Assembly (NCBI GenBank): GCA_964535215.1
Contig: CAZHST010000014.1
Coordinates: 8,402-72,401, forward strand
Source: JACQHM01 sp964535215
GTDB taxonomy: Bacteria > Methylomirabilota > Methylomirabilia > Methylomirabilales > JACQHM01
Direction: 5' to 3'
DNA: 64,000 nucleotides
Numbering within the stretch: the first letter of the stretch is position 1; the number at the start of each line of letters is the position of its first letter. Shown piece by piece: positions 8,686 to 17,068 of the stretch. The notes under the pieces were generated by a model. That model worked only from the letters and a program-made list of their open reading frames with translations. It searched no databases and was not told the origin of the DNA. The position numbers and the translations under genes were made by a program.

Positions 8686-9542
8686 TGGGGCAGAACCAGC
8701 ACATCTTTGTCGTCTCCGATGCCACAGGGCAGACGGCCGAGATGGTCCTTCAGGCGGCCCTCGTCCAGTTCCAGGGAGCGAAGGTGGAGATCCACCGCCT
8801 GGGCCAGATCAGGACCCGGGAGCAGATCGCGGAGGTGGTAAGGGAGGCGGCCAGGGTGAAAGGGTTCATCGTGCACACCTTCGTGTCGGAGGAGCTTCGC
8901 CAGGTGATCCTCTCCGAGGGGATGCGCTGGGATGTGGCCACCATTGACCTCTTGGGCCCCCTCCTCTTCCGGTTGGAGGATCTCCTGAAGGTGCCTCCGT
9001 TGGCCAAGCCAGGCCTCTTCCGCCAACTGCAAGAGGACTACCACCGGAGGATCGAGGTCTTAGAGTTCGCCGTGAAGCACGATGACGGGCAGAACGTCAA
9101 GGACCTGGTCCAGGCGGACATTGTCCTGATCGGCGTCTCCCGCACCTCCAAGACCCCGTTGAGCATCTACCTGGCCGGCAGGGGGTGGAAGGTGGCCAAC
9201 ATCCCCGTGATCTTGCGAATGCCCCTCCCCGAGGAGGTGTTGAGGATCGAGCAGCAGAAGATCGTGGGCTTGACCATCAAGGCGGAGCGGCTCCTGGAGC
9301 TTCGGAGGGCCAGGCTGGCCCGGATGGAGGCGGGCCTGGACTTGGCCTACGCTGACCCGGAACAGATCAGGGAGGAGCTGGATTACAGCCGATCCCTCTT
9401 CCGGCGGTTCGGCTGGCCGGTCATTGACGTGACGAATAAGGCCATCGAGGAGACGGCCTCCGAGATCCTCGCCATGAGGCAGCGGGAGGGTGAAGGCCGG
9501 AGGCCGATTGGGAGGACGAGACGTCCCATCAGCTCCGAGTAG
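8685..9542 (+). CDS. ppsR: Pyruvate,phosphate dikinase / PEP synthase regulatory protein
   Basis: Bifunctional serine/threonine kinase and phosphorylase (DUF299) that inactivates PPDK or PEP synthase by ADP-dependent phosphorylation and reverses it with phosphate. The 285-residue protein begins MGQNQHIFVVSDATGQTAE, the family N-terminus. The nucleotide-binding loop is GVSRTSKTPLSIYLA at about residues 148-162. The C-terminus contains the conserved SLFRRFGWPVIDVTNKAIEE-type segment. ATG 8685 overlaps the upstream stop; the open frame upstream of it is a shadow of the transporter gene. Neither target dikinase is in the window, so the choice between PPDK and PpsA is open. Confidence 0.93.
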   Translation: MGQNQHIFVVSDATGQTAEMVLQAALVQFQGAKVEIHRLGQIRTREQIAEVVREAARVKGFIVHTFVSEELRQVILSEGMRWDVATIDLLGPLLFRLEDLLKVPPLAKPGLFRQLQEDYHRRIEVLEFAVKHDDGQNVKDLVQADIVLIGVSRTSKTPLSIYLAGRGWKVANIPVILRMPLPEEVLRIEQQKIVGLTIKAERLLELRRARLARMEAGLDLAYADPEQIREELDYSRSLFRRFGWPVIDVTNKAIEETASEILAMRQREGEGRRPIGRTRRPISSE

Positions 9543-9556
9543 AGGAGGACGCGTCT

Positions 9557-10432
9557 ATGCGGGAACGATTCGCGGAGATCAGCATCCAGAACCGGTTCGG
9601 GGGGATCTCGCGGGCGGCGAAGACCGGCCTGCTCCTGGCGGCCCTGGTCGGGCTCCTTCTCAGCCTGAGCCCGGTGGCGCTCATCCCGGCCGGGCATCGG
9701 GGGGTGGTCTTCAACCGGATCACCGGGGTTCAGCCTTCCATCCTGCCCGAAGGGCTGAACTTCCGGATCCCCCTGGTCCAGCAGGTCATCCCCGTGGACG
9801 TCCGGGCCCAGAAGCACGAGGGGACGTACGATGCGGCGTCCAAGGACCTCCAGGCGGTCCGGGTCCACGCGATCCTGAACTACCGCCTGGTGGCGGACCG
9901 GGTGAACGAGGTGTACCAGAAGATCGGGCTGGACTATGCCAGGAAGATCCTGGACCCGGCCACCCAGGAGGTCATCAAGGCCAACACCGCCCTGCACAAC
10001 GCCGGGGAGATCCTGGCGAAGCGGCCGCTGATCAAAGACGAGATCAAGCAGGATCTGACCCGCTGGCTCAAGGCGTACAACATCGAGCTCCTGGAGGTCT
10101 CGCTGGCCGACATCCGCTTCAGCCAGGAGTATGAGCGCGCCATCGAGCAGAAGCAGGTGGCCGAGCAGCGGGCGGAGCAGAAGCGCTACGAGCTGCTCCA
10201 GGCCCAGCGGCAGGCGGAGATTGAGGTGGCCCAGGCGGAAGGGCACGCCAGGGCCTTGAGGGTCAAGGCTGATGCGGAGGCCTACTATAACGAGAAGGTG
10301 ACCCGCTCCCTGACCCCCTTGCTGGTCCAGCAGCGGTTCCTGGAGAAGTGGGAGGGGAAGCTGCCCCAGATCATGGGGGGAAACAGTGTGGTGCCGTTCA
10401 TCAACCTCCCCCTCCCCGGGCAGGGGCGCTGA
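9557..10432 (+). CDS. Prohibitin / SPFH-domain membrane protein
   Basis: Membrane-anchored scaffold of the SPFH/Band 7 superfamily, closest to prohibitins. One membrane segment (about 22-42) is followed by GHRGVVFNRITGV, the prohibitin start of the SPFH domain. A long Ala/Glu/Gln-rich helix (about 190-250, EQKQVAEQRAEQKRYELLQ) predicts coiled-coil oligomerisation. The length of 291 matches the family. Relatives form ring assemblies that hold membrane proteases such as FtsH or organise lipid microdomains. In a hopanoid producer a microdomain role is plausible, but that is inference. It lies 14 bases after the dikinase regulator. Confidence 0.9.
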   Translation: MRERFAEISIQNRFGGISRAAKTGLLLAALVGLLLSLSPVALIPAGHRGVVFNRITGVQPSILPEGLNFRIPLVQQVIPVDVRAQKHEGTYDAASKDLQAVRVHAILNYRLVADRVNEVYQKIGLDYARKILDPATQEVIKANTALHNAGEILAKRPLIKDEIKQDLTRWLKAYNIELLEVSLADIRFSQEYERAIEQKQVAEQRAEQKRYELLQAQRQAEIEVAQAEGHARALRVKADAEAYYNEKVTRSLTPLLVQQRFLEKWEGKLPQIMGGNSVVPFINLPLPGQGR

Positions 10433-10452
10433 GGCTGGGGGGCAGGAGAGGC

Positions 10453-10479
10453 TTGACGAAAGGGGGCAGAGTGTATTAG
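10453..10479 (+). promoter_or_regulatory. Weak sigma70-like promoter before enoyl-CoA hydratase gene
   Basis: TTGACG at 10453-10458 and TATTAG at 10474-10479, separated by only 15 bases. The element lies 25 bases upstream of the GTG start at 10504, in a 71-base intergenic space. The short spacing makes it doubtful. Confidence 0.35.
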
Positions 10480-10503
10480 AAGGGTACCGCTGAGGAGGAT
10501 GGG

Positions 10504-11325
10504 GTGAAAGGGAGCCGTCGGTCCCGAGAACCTGTCCCCCCAAGGGATGACCTCATCGTAGTTCAAGAAGGGACAGGCTACGCCACGATCCTCTTCAACC
10601 GCCCGGAGGTGATGAACGCGATCACCGCCAGGATGTGGGAAGAGCTTTCCCGGGTGGTGAAGGATCTGGGAGCGGAGCCTTCAGTCCACGTCCTTATCTT
10701 CTGCGGGGTTGGAGGGAAGGCCTTTGCCGCCGGTGCCGATATCTCCGAGCTTTTGACCTTCGCCACTTCTGGGAAGGCCCCGGTCTATTATCACCTCCTG
10801 GAGGAGGCCTTGGAGGCGATTGCCTCCTGTCCCCTCCCGACCATCGCCATGATTGATGGGTACGCCTTGGGGGGAGGGTTCGAGGTGGCCCTCGCCTGTG
10901 ATCTGAGGGTGGCCTCCACCCGGTCAAGGCTCGGGATCCCGGCCGCCAAACTCGGGGCGGCGGTGGATCCGGGGAGCCTCCTTCGGCTGATGAGCCTGGT
11001 CGGGCCCGGCCACGCCAAGGAGCTTCTCTTCACGGGGAGGCCCATTGAGGCCACCAGGGCCTTCGAGATCGGCCTGGTCAACCACGTCGTGCCGCCCGAG
11101 GCCCTGGAAAGGACCGTCTTGGAGATCACCGAGGCGATCGCCCGAAATGCCCCTCGGACGGTGAAGACCTTGAAGGGACTCCTCTCGAAGCTCGCGGGTC
11201 CGTTCACTTCGGGACTTCGGCGGGAAGCCAAGGCCTTTTTCATCACCTGTTTCGAGTCGCTTGACTTCCGGGAAGGCGTGGAGGCCTTCCTGGAGAAGCG
11301 CCCCCCCCGGTTCACAGGGCGCTGA
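10504..11325 (+). CDS. Enoyl-CoA hydratase/isomerase family protein
   Basis: Crotonase-fold protein of 273 residues acting on an acyl-CoA thioester. The oxyanion-hole segments are visible as FAAGADISEL (about 77-86) and MIDGYALGGGFEVALACD (about 119-136). The two catalytic glutamates of classical hydratases are not both present: the position normally occupied by the second Glu lies in GIPAAKLGAAVDPGS. The enzyme may therefore be an isomerase or have another crotonase activity. GTG 10504 follows a GGAGGAT Shine-Dalgarno sequence. No other beta-oxidation gene is nearby, so the substrate is unknown. Confidence 0.88.
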   Translation: MKGSRRSREPVPPRDDLIVVQEGTGYATILFNRPEVMNAITARMWEELSRVVKDLGAEPSVHVLIFCGVGGKAFAAGADISELLTFATSGKAPVYYHLLEEALEAIASCPLPTIAMIDGYALGGGFEVALACDLRVASTRSRLGIPAAKLGAAVDPGSLLRLMSLVGPGHAKELLFTGRPIEATRAFEIGLVNHVVPPEALERTVLEITEAIARNAPRTVKTLKGLLSKLAGPFTSGLRREAKAFFITCFESLDFREGVEAFLEKRPPRFTGR

Positions 11326-11390
11326 GGCACCATTCGTAGGAGGTGGTAAGGGTAGCTCCCCAGGTTGGGTTCTGGAAAGGAGGGGGAAGA

Positions 11391-12422
11391 GTGGACCGGA
11401 TCAGATACCTTGTCTTGCGTGAACTGTCTACGGGCCCGAAGAGCTACTGGCAGCTCCTGGCCCAGGGTGGAGTTCATCCTCCCTCCCTGATCCGGCTCAT
11501 CCAGGAGCTTCAAGAGGAAGGGGTTGTCTCCGGCGATGCTTTGGCCTTTACCTTGACGGACAAAGGGGAGGAGCTTGTCAAGGGCTTTGGCCCCTATGGG
11601 CGGCTCTCCGGTCTTTGCCCCCGATGCCGGGGGAGGACCTTGGTGGTCCCCCCCGCCTTTGAGGGGGTGCTGGAACAATTGACCAGGATTGCCAAGGAGA
11701 GGCCCCCGGCCTCCCCGGAGTTCGATCAGGGATCCATCCCCCCGGAGAATTCTGTCCTGCGGGTGGTGGCCTTGTACGAGCGGGGGGATCTGGAGGGGAA
11801 GGATCTCCTCGTCTTGGGGGATGATGATCTCACCTCGGTGGCTGCGGCCTTAACGGGTCTTCCCCGCCGGATCCAGGTCCTGGAGGCCGACCCCCGCCTC
11901 GTCGAGTTTTTGAACACCCTCGCCCAACGGTACTGGTGGAAAGACTTTCGGGTGGCCCGCTACGACGTCCGGTGGCCTCTCCCCCTGGAGTACCGCCGCT
12001 CCTTTGATACCTTCTTCACCGACCCTACCGAGACCCTCCCAGGCTTCAGCCTCTTCCTCTCCCGAACGGCGGCGTGTCTTCGGGGGAAAGGGTCTGCGGG
12101 CTACTTCGGGTTGAGTTATCTGGAGGCCTCTTTGGAGAAGTGGCAGGAGATTCAGCGGAGGCTGCTCTCCATGAACTTTGTCATCACCGATGCCCTTCGG
12201 GGGTTCCACGAGTACGCCCTTGATCCCCAGACGATCATGGCCGGAAACTACCGCGTGGTGACGGAATGTCCCTTCCCGGTGGGAAGGCCGGACTTGAACT
12301 GGTACACCTCGACCCTCTTCAGGCTGGAGCTGCTCGGAGACCCCAGACCCTCCGTTGAGGAAGCCGTTTCCCTCGGGCGGGACCTCTACTACGACGAGGA
12401 GGCCTACGTCACCTTGGCATGA
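11391..12422 (+). CDS. bpsA: N4-bis(aminopropyl)spermidine synthase (branched-chain polyamine synthase)
   Basis: Aminopropyltransferase that adds two aminopropyl groups from decarboxylated S-adenosylmethionine to spermidine, giving a branched quaternary-type polyamine known from thermophiles. The 343-residue protein has an N-terminal winged-helix part (about 1-65), a CPRC segment with a second C outside it, and the BpsA core with GDDDLTS at about 141-147 and DPTET at about 213-217. These acidic motifs are diagnostic of the family. GTG 11391 is chosen because AAGGAGGGGG lies directly upstream; the frame extends to 11343 without an initiation signal. It overlaps the peptidase gene by 4 bases. 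No S-adenosylmethionine decarboxylase is seen here. Confidence 0.88.
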   Translation: MDRIRYLVLRELSTGPKSYWQLLAQGGVHPPSLIRLIQELQEEGVVSGDALAFTLTDKGEELVKGFGPYGRLSGLCPRCRGRTLVVPPAFEGVLEQLTRIAKERPPASPEFDQGSIPPENSVLRVVALYERGDLEGKDLLVLGDDDLTSVAAALTGLPRRIQVLEADPRLVEFLNTLAQRYWWKDFRVARYDVRWPLPLEYRRSFDTFFTDPTETLPGFSLFLSRTAACLRGKGSAGYFGLSYLEASLEKWQEIQRRLLSMNFVITDALRGFHEYALDPQTIMAGNYRVVTECPFPVGRPDLNWYTSTLFRLELLGDPRPSVEEAVSLGRDLYYDEEAYVTLA

Positions 12423-13180
12423 AAAGGTTCCCCCCCATCCTGAACGCTGGGTTCTGCATAATCCTCGCCCTGGCCCCGGATGCCTGGGGAGAAAAGGGCC
12501 TCTACCACATTGTCGAACCGGGTCAGAACCTCTTTCGGATCAGCCAGGCCTACCAGGTGCCCTTGAAGGTCCTGATGGAGAGAAACCGGCTGACCTCTTC
12601 TCACCTTTCCATCGGGCAGCGGCTGTTCATCCCAGGAGCCCAGGCCCGTATGAAAGTCGAACCCTTTAAGCCCCTTTCCTCAAGGGAGCGGGCTGCCCTC
12701 GAGGGTTCTCTCCGGGAGGAGAGATCTTCCCTGGCTCCTCTCCCAGGGAAGTCTGGGGATCGTCAACCTCCCCCTGACCTGATCTGGCCGCTCATCGGGC
12801 CCATCAATTCCCCCTTCGGTCCAAGGGGGGGAAGGCTCCATGCCGGGCTGGATATCGGTTCCCCCTTCTACCAGGAGGTCCTCTCGGCGGCCGATGGGGA
12901 GGTCATCTTTGCGGGGAACACGAACAACGGATTGGGAAGGGCGGTCCTGATCCGACACGGTGGGGAGGTGATCACCGTCTACGGCCATCTGTCCATTATC
13001 ATCGCCCGGGAAGGGGAGGCGGTGAAGCAGGGGCAGGCCATCGGAGGGGTAGGGAGCACAGGGAATGCCACCGGTCCCCACCTCCACTTCGAGGTCCGCC
13101 GTCATGGCCGGCCTGTCGACCCCATGCCCTTCCTGCCTCCCACCCTGGACGATCTGGTGGAAAAGCTCATCCGTCCCTAG
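12419..13180 (+). CDS. LysM and M23-type peptidoglycan endopeptidase
   Basis: Exported cell-wall protein of 253 residues. A signal peptide (about 1-24) is followed by a LysM domain (about 28-72: YHIVEPGQNLFRISQAY to GQRLFIPG) and a lysostaphin-like M23 domain (about 130-240). The zinc ligands are visible: HAGLDIG (His and Asp) and the HLHFEVRRHG motif, with YGHLS as the additional catalytic histidine segment. All are conserved, so it may be an active endopeptidase rather than an EnvC/NlpD-type amidase activator. Its start overlaps the bpsA stop (ATGA). Confidence 0.93.
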   Translation: MKRFPPILNAGFCIILALAPDAWGEKGLYHIVEPGQNLFRISQAYQVPLKVLMERNRLTSSHLSIGQRLFIPGAQARMKVEPFKPLSSRERAALEGSLREERSSLAPLPGKSGDRQPPPDLIWPLIGPINSPFGPRGGRLHAGLDIGSPFYQEVLSAADGEVIFAGNTNNGLGRAVLIRHGGEVITVYGHLSIIIAREGEAVKQGQAIGGVGSTGNATGPHLHFEVRRHGRPVDPMPFLPPTLDDLVEKLIRP

Positions 13181-13214
13181 AGGGGGCTGGTCGCCGGTGG
13201 CTGATCGTCCTGGT

Positions 13215-14309
13215 TCATCGGCCGGTTTCACCCCACGAGGGTTTGGTCAGGGCTTCGGCGACCAGGTCCCCCATCCTCTTGGTGCCTACCGGCGTCGTGC
13301 CTGGCTGGACCAGGTCTCCCGTCCGATAGCCCTGGTGGAGGACGTCTTCCACGGCCCTTTCCACGGCCAGGGCGGCCTCCTCGTGATTGAGCGAGTACCT
13401 GAGCAGCATGGCCGCCGAGAGGATGGCCGCCAGCGGGTTTGCCAGATCCCTGCCGGCGATGTCCGGGGCACTCCCGTGGACCGGTTCGTAGAGTCCCGGT
13501 CCGGTCCCCAGGCTTGCCGAGGGGAGGAGACCGATGGAGCCCACAATCATGGCCGCCTCGTCGCTTAACAGGTCCCCGAAGAGGTTGTCCGCCAGGATGA
13601 CATCGAAGGGCTTAGGATCCCTGACAAGTTGCATGGCACAGTTGTCCGCGTACATGTGTTCGAGGGTCACCCCAGGGTAGCCCTCACCGACCTCCCGGAC
13701 GACCCCCCGCCACAGCTCCGAGGTGGCCATCACGTTGGCCTTGTCCACGGAGGTGACCTTGCGCCTTCGTCTCAAGGCTGCCTGGAAGGCGACCTCAGCG
13801 ATCCGTTTCACCTCGTGGGTCGTGTAGATGCAGGTATCCACCGCCCGCTCCCCTTCCCGGGTCTTCTCGATGCCTTTAGGCTCTCCGTAGTAGATCCCCC
13901 CGGTCAGCTCCCTGACCACCAGGAGATCTGCCCCTTCCACCACTTCTCGTTTTAAGGGGGAAGCGTCAATCAGGGCGGGAAAGACCTTGGCCGGGCGGAG
14001 GTTGGCGTAGAGGCCCAGTTCTCGACGGAGGTTTAAGAGGCCTCGCTCAGGCCGGATGGGCGTTGAAAGGCCGTCCCATTTCGGTCCCCCAACAGCCCCA
14101 AAGAGGATGGCGTCTGATCCCTTGCAGAGGGTCAAGGTCTCCTCGGGAAGGGGGGAGCCTGTTGCGTCAATGGCCGATCCTCCCAAGAGACCCTCTTGGA
14201 ACGTTAAAGACAGGTCAAAACGTTCGGCGGCGACCTTCAGCACCTTTACGGCCTCCTGGATGACCTCGGGGCCGATGCCGTCGCCGGGCAAGACCGCGAT
14301 CTTGGGCAT
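13215..14309 (-). CDS. leuB: 3-isopropylmalate dehydrogenase
   Basis: Oxidises and decarboxylates 3-isopropylmalate with NAD+ in leucine biosynthesis, in the cytoplasm. The 364-residue protein starts MPKIAVLPGDGIGPEV. It has the substrate-binding RRELGLYANLRP segment, VVRELTGGIYYGEP, the lysine in TSVDKANVM, the metal-binding aspartates in ILADNLFGDLLSDEA, and the NAD-binding GSAPDIAGRDLANP. The start is preceded by AGGAGAATAAGG. It stands alone: no leuA, leuC or leuD flanks it, and an IS607-family element in the same orientation lies directly upstream, so its former promoter or operon partner has probably been displaced. Confidence 0.96.
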   Translation of the reverse strand: MPKIAVLPGDGIGPEVIQEAVKVLKVAAERFDLSLTFQEGLLGGSAIDATGSPLPEETLTLCKGSDAILFGAVGGPKWDGLSTPIRPERGLLNLRRELGLYANLRPAKVFPALIDASPLKREVVEGADLLVVRELTGGIYYGEPKGIEKTREGERAVDTCIYTTHEVKRIAEVAFQAALRRRRKVTSVDKANVMATSELWRGVVREVGEGYPGVTLEHMYADNCAMQLVRDPKPFDVILADNLFGDLLSDEAAMIVGSIGLLPSASLGTGPGLYEPVHGSAPDIAGRDLANPLAAILSAAMLLRYSLNHEEAALAVERAVEDVLHQGYRTGDLVQPGTTPVGTKRMGDLVAEALTKPSWGETGR

Positions 14310-14489
14310 CCTTATTCTCCTGGTTCAAAAAAGCTAACTGTTGTTCACAGCAGCCGGCCTCCCCCTGACCAGGCGTTCGCCCCCTTTCCGGATACTTGAT
14401 TTGCCCCCGAGGGCAGGGCGACAGGGAGACCTTGGCCCGGGAGTCCCACCCGGACGGAAGTGCTGCGCCGGAAGGGCACACCCGGCACG

Positions 14490-14640
14490 GACCGCCAAGC
14501 CGCGGGGAAGCTTTAAGCTTCCGCCGAGCTGTGTGGGCCTTCCAGCGGGGAATTGCTCCCGCCTCCCGCGTCCTGTGAGGACGCCTACCGGTTTGTCCGA
14601 CACCGGCGAAACGGGGTCACCGCAGAGCCAGGGCCAACAC
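14490..14640 (-). ncRNA. Candidate TnpB-associated omega RNA / right-end structure
   Basis: TnpB genes of IS200/605 and IS607 elements encode a guide-RNA scaffold at their 3' end. The non-coding stretch after the tnpB stop (14310-14616, about 307 bases) contains strong structure next to tnpB: a perfect 6-bp hairpin at 14568-14584 (GCGTCC, loop, GGACGC), a near-palindrome at 14506-14522 (GGAAGCTT, T, AAGCTTCC), and a GGGAGCAATTCCCC-like stretch between them. The position and structure fit an omega RNA. The exact ends are not determined. Bases 14310-14489 also hold a small TGCCC/GGGCA hairpin (14402-14415) and the leuB leader; nothing else is recognised there. Confidence 0.5.
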
Positions 14641-16304
14641 CTTCAGGTCATGCCAGACAGAGGAATACGCCTCCTGCTGCCACACGGCAAGGCCGTTGTG
14701 CCCAGGAAGCTTCCCCTCCAGCCGCTTCAGGCAAGCCCTGACCCCACGGGTCATCCCTCCTCCTTCCCTCGGGGTATCAGCATTGACCTTCTGGGTCAGG
14801 CTTTGCTTGATTTGGGCTACGAATTGTTGAAGCTCTTTCGTGACCCGTTCCTTAAAGCCCATCGCCCGGCGGCCTATGACCAGGGCCGCCGCGCCGTGCA
14901 CCGGAACCCCATACCGCGCCCTGTACTTCCAGTACCCGATGGTGGAGGTGTGCCGGGCGGGCACAAGTCTCAAGGGCACCCTTTCCTTCACCGCCCTCCG
15001 GCACACCGCTTCTACCATCCTGGCAAAGGGAAAGTTGGAAGCCAGGCGGTTAAACGTTTTGTTGGTCTCCAGCCGGTCCTTGCCAAAGGCCAGCTCCTCC
15101 AGGACAAGGGGTTTGCCCAGGAAGGAGGCTGTGTCTCCCACGACTTTGGCTAAAACGCCGATCAGGTAGTCCCGCCGGAACCCCGACGCATAGGCCAGGT
15201 CGGGGAGTCTGATGGAGAGAAAGCCGTTGGGGGACGTGATGACCTGAAACTCCCCCTCATACTTCCCCAAGTTGCCGGGGTAAGGGACCCTGAACCCTTC
15301 CGGCCACGGCTCCGGCTGGCCTGAAGCGCTGACCTGGCACAGGGCCACGCCGTCGGGGTTCGTGTCCAAAGCCAAACAGCCCTCCGTAAGGTCAGCCTCC
15401 GGCCCCTCCCCCAGAGCAAACGTCAGATGGACCAAATATCGCCCTTCCGGGGTGCGGATCAACTCCCCCGTGTAGGGCCGCTTCATGGCCAACCCTAGCC
15501 GCACCAGGTCCCGGTGCTTCTCCGGCAGCCACAACTTGCCCTCTACCCTGGGAGCGCGGCGCATCTTCGGCCGATGGCGTTGATCTTCGCCCACCTGCTC
15601 CGAAAGGTGTGAGACGGTCACCGCCAGACGAAACTCCCCATCCCGGAAGGACACCTTCAGGTTCGGGTTGCCGCCTTTGGTTTCGTCTCCCCGGGCATAA
15701 AGCCGGTTTTGGCGGGCGGCCCGCCACTCCTCCCGCGCGGCCCGGCCTTTGCAGACCCTCCTCCAGAGCTTCCGGCCGCCGAAGATCACCTTCGGGATGG
15801 TGCCGTTGTCCCGGTAAGCTCTCAGTTCGGCCAGCTTCTCCTCCAGGGACCCCGCACGCCTCTGGCGCCCCCTGACTGTAAGGCGCAGCTTCTCCAGTTC
15901 AGCAGGAGCAACCCCCTTCTTTTCGGCCTTGGCCAGCTTCTTCATGGCCAGGCCGAGCTTCTTCCTGGCCCGGCCAGCTTCTTTTCCGTCTCCTCTATCT
16001 CCAGCTCCAGCAGCTCTTTCTGAGAGTCCAGCAGGGCCTGCGCTTTCAACCGCGCGTCGTCCGCATACCGGGAGTTCAGCCCGAAGAGCTCCTGCCCCCG
16101 CTTCTTGACCTCATCGCGGGAGACGCCTTCCAGGAGCCGGTTGAAGGCCCACCGCTGGCAGGCACAGAAAAGCCGCATCTCCGTAACAAGAGGGTCTTCC
16201 TCACCCCGGCTCCACTCTGGCGACCGGAAGGCCGGGTAACTCTCCGGGAAGAACTCCCCACAGACGGTCAAGCTAACTTTGTCCTTCACCGGCTTCTTCG
16301 GCAT
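14617..16304 (-). pseudogene. tnpB: Frameshifted TnpB-family RNA-guided nuclease homolog
   Basis: Two frames make one protein. Residues 1-120 are encoded by 15942-16304 (MPKKPVKDKVS to the helical EETEKKLAG), and the rest by a second frame ending at 14617 (442 residues from MKKLAKAEKKG). They join if one base is lost or gained in the GC-rich run at about 15961-15975. The RuvC-like centre shows the first Asp in LALDTNPDGVALC and Glu in LVLEELAFGKDR. The usual last motif (D-x-N-A-A) reads VHGAAALVIGRRA, with His at the catalytic Asp position, and no zinc-finger CxxC is visible. This matches a TnpB-related subgroup whose last catalytic motif is altered. The start overlaps tnpA by 32 bases. Confidence 0.82.
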
Positions 16305-16903
16305 TCCTTATCAGCTCCCGAAAGCCCTGCCGGATTTTCTTCCCACCCCTCGCCCCATACAGCCGGGCCGAAAACGAGGTGACGACGGCCAGCAGGTCCC
16401 TCACCAGTTCGGCATGCGCGTCTTCCGGCTCTTGCTCGGCGGTGGCGACGATCGCTACACCACAGTACCGCAGGTGCCCCTCAAGGTATTCGTCCCCGAA
16501 CCTCGCCAGCCTGTCGGGATCTTCGAGAAGCAGCTTTTTGAACTCACCCCGTTCGGCGCTTTTTAGCACCCGTTCCAGGCCCCGGCGGTTCTGGGTTAAC
16601 CCCGAAGCCACATCCGAATACTCTGCCACGACACGGTAGCCCTTCCCCCGTGCGTAGGCCCGCAGCCGCTCCCGTTGCCGTTCCAAATTTCCGGCCTCGG
16701 CCTGCTTCTTCGTAGACACCCGGGCATAGAGGACAACCGCGTCCGGCTCTGCCTTTATCCCTAAATATACGGTTGATTTCCCCCACCGGGTATCTCCGCT
16801 GGCCGCTGGGCAACCGTACTGGCCTAATCAGGCCCTGTTTTTCCCATGCCCGAAGCCTGTTCGGGTGTACACCTAGTCTCTTTGCTGCTTCTCCAATGGA
16901 CAT
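16273..16903 (-). pseudogene. tnpA: Frameshifted IS607 TnpA (MerR-like HTH + serine recombinase)
   Basis: The N-terminal DNA-binding part starts at ATG 16903 (MSIGEAAKRLGVHPNRLRAW to SGQRRYPVGEIN). The catalytic domain is in another frame, ending at 16273, and includes LYARVSTKKQAEAGNLERQ, in which the Ser of RVS is the nucleophile. The frames join if one base is removed near 16751-16758 (AAAGGC), giving a continuous DKAEPDAVVLYARVS, the normal IS607 TnpA linker. The combined length of about 210 residues is normal. IS607 TnpA is not known to use programmed frameshifting, so decay or an indel error is the simplest reading. Confidence 0.83.
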
Positions 16904-16923
16904 ATGTATCAGAATAGTTAACC

Positions 16924-16941
16924 ACAGTCAATTACAGTCAA
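16924..16941 (+). repeat. Two 8-bp direct repeats at IS607 left end
   Basis: ACAGTCAA occurs at 16924-16931 and 16934-16941, a 10-bp (one helical turn) period, just upstream of tnpA. Short subterminal direct repeats are typical TnpA binding sites at IS607 ends. Read on the minus strand they also form overlapping TTGACT -35-like boxes. Function inferred from position only. Confidence 0.5.
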
Positions 16942-17068
16942 ATCCAGCGAAGCTGCTGCAATCCTCCTTCCGGTGAAAGGCCTGTCCTCAACTAGCACAG
17001 GTCCTCTTTCCCAGTCAAGAGAAAAGGGGCCTTGCTCCCCCTTGGGGTGTTCGAGTATGTTGTTCTGG

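Larger units (their letters stand above)
14490..16945 (-). mobile_element. IS607-family element (tnpA serine recombinase + tnpB), decayed
   Basis: The gene pair MerR-HTH/serine resolvase (tnpA) followed by an overlapping tnpB is the signature of IS607. Both genes read from right to left. Both carry an apparent frameshift, so the copy is probably immobile unless these are sequencing errors. IS607 elements lack terminal inverted repeats, so the ends given are estimates: the left side from the omega-RNA-like structure after tnpB, the right side from the direct repeats upstream of tnpA. It sits between leuB and engB. Confidence 0.82.

Noticed and set aside
16903..16941. Promoter for tnpA with TTGACT and TACATA boxes
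   Set aside because: The -10 box would overlap the start codon, and the alternative pair has a 19-base spacer; the direct repeats are better seen as recombinase sites.
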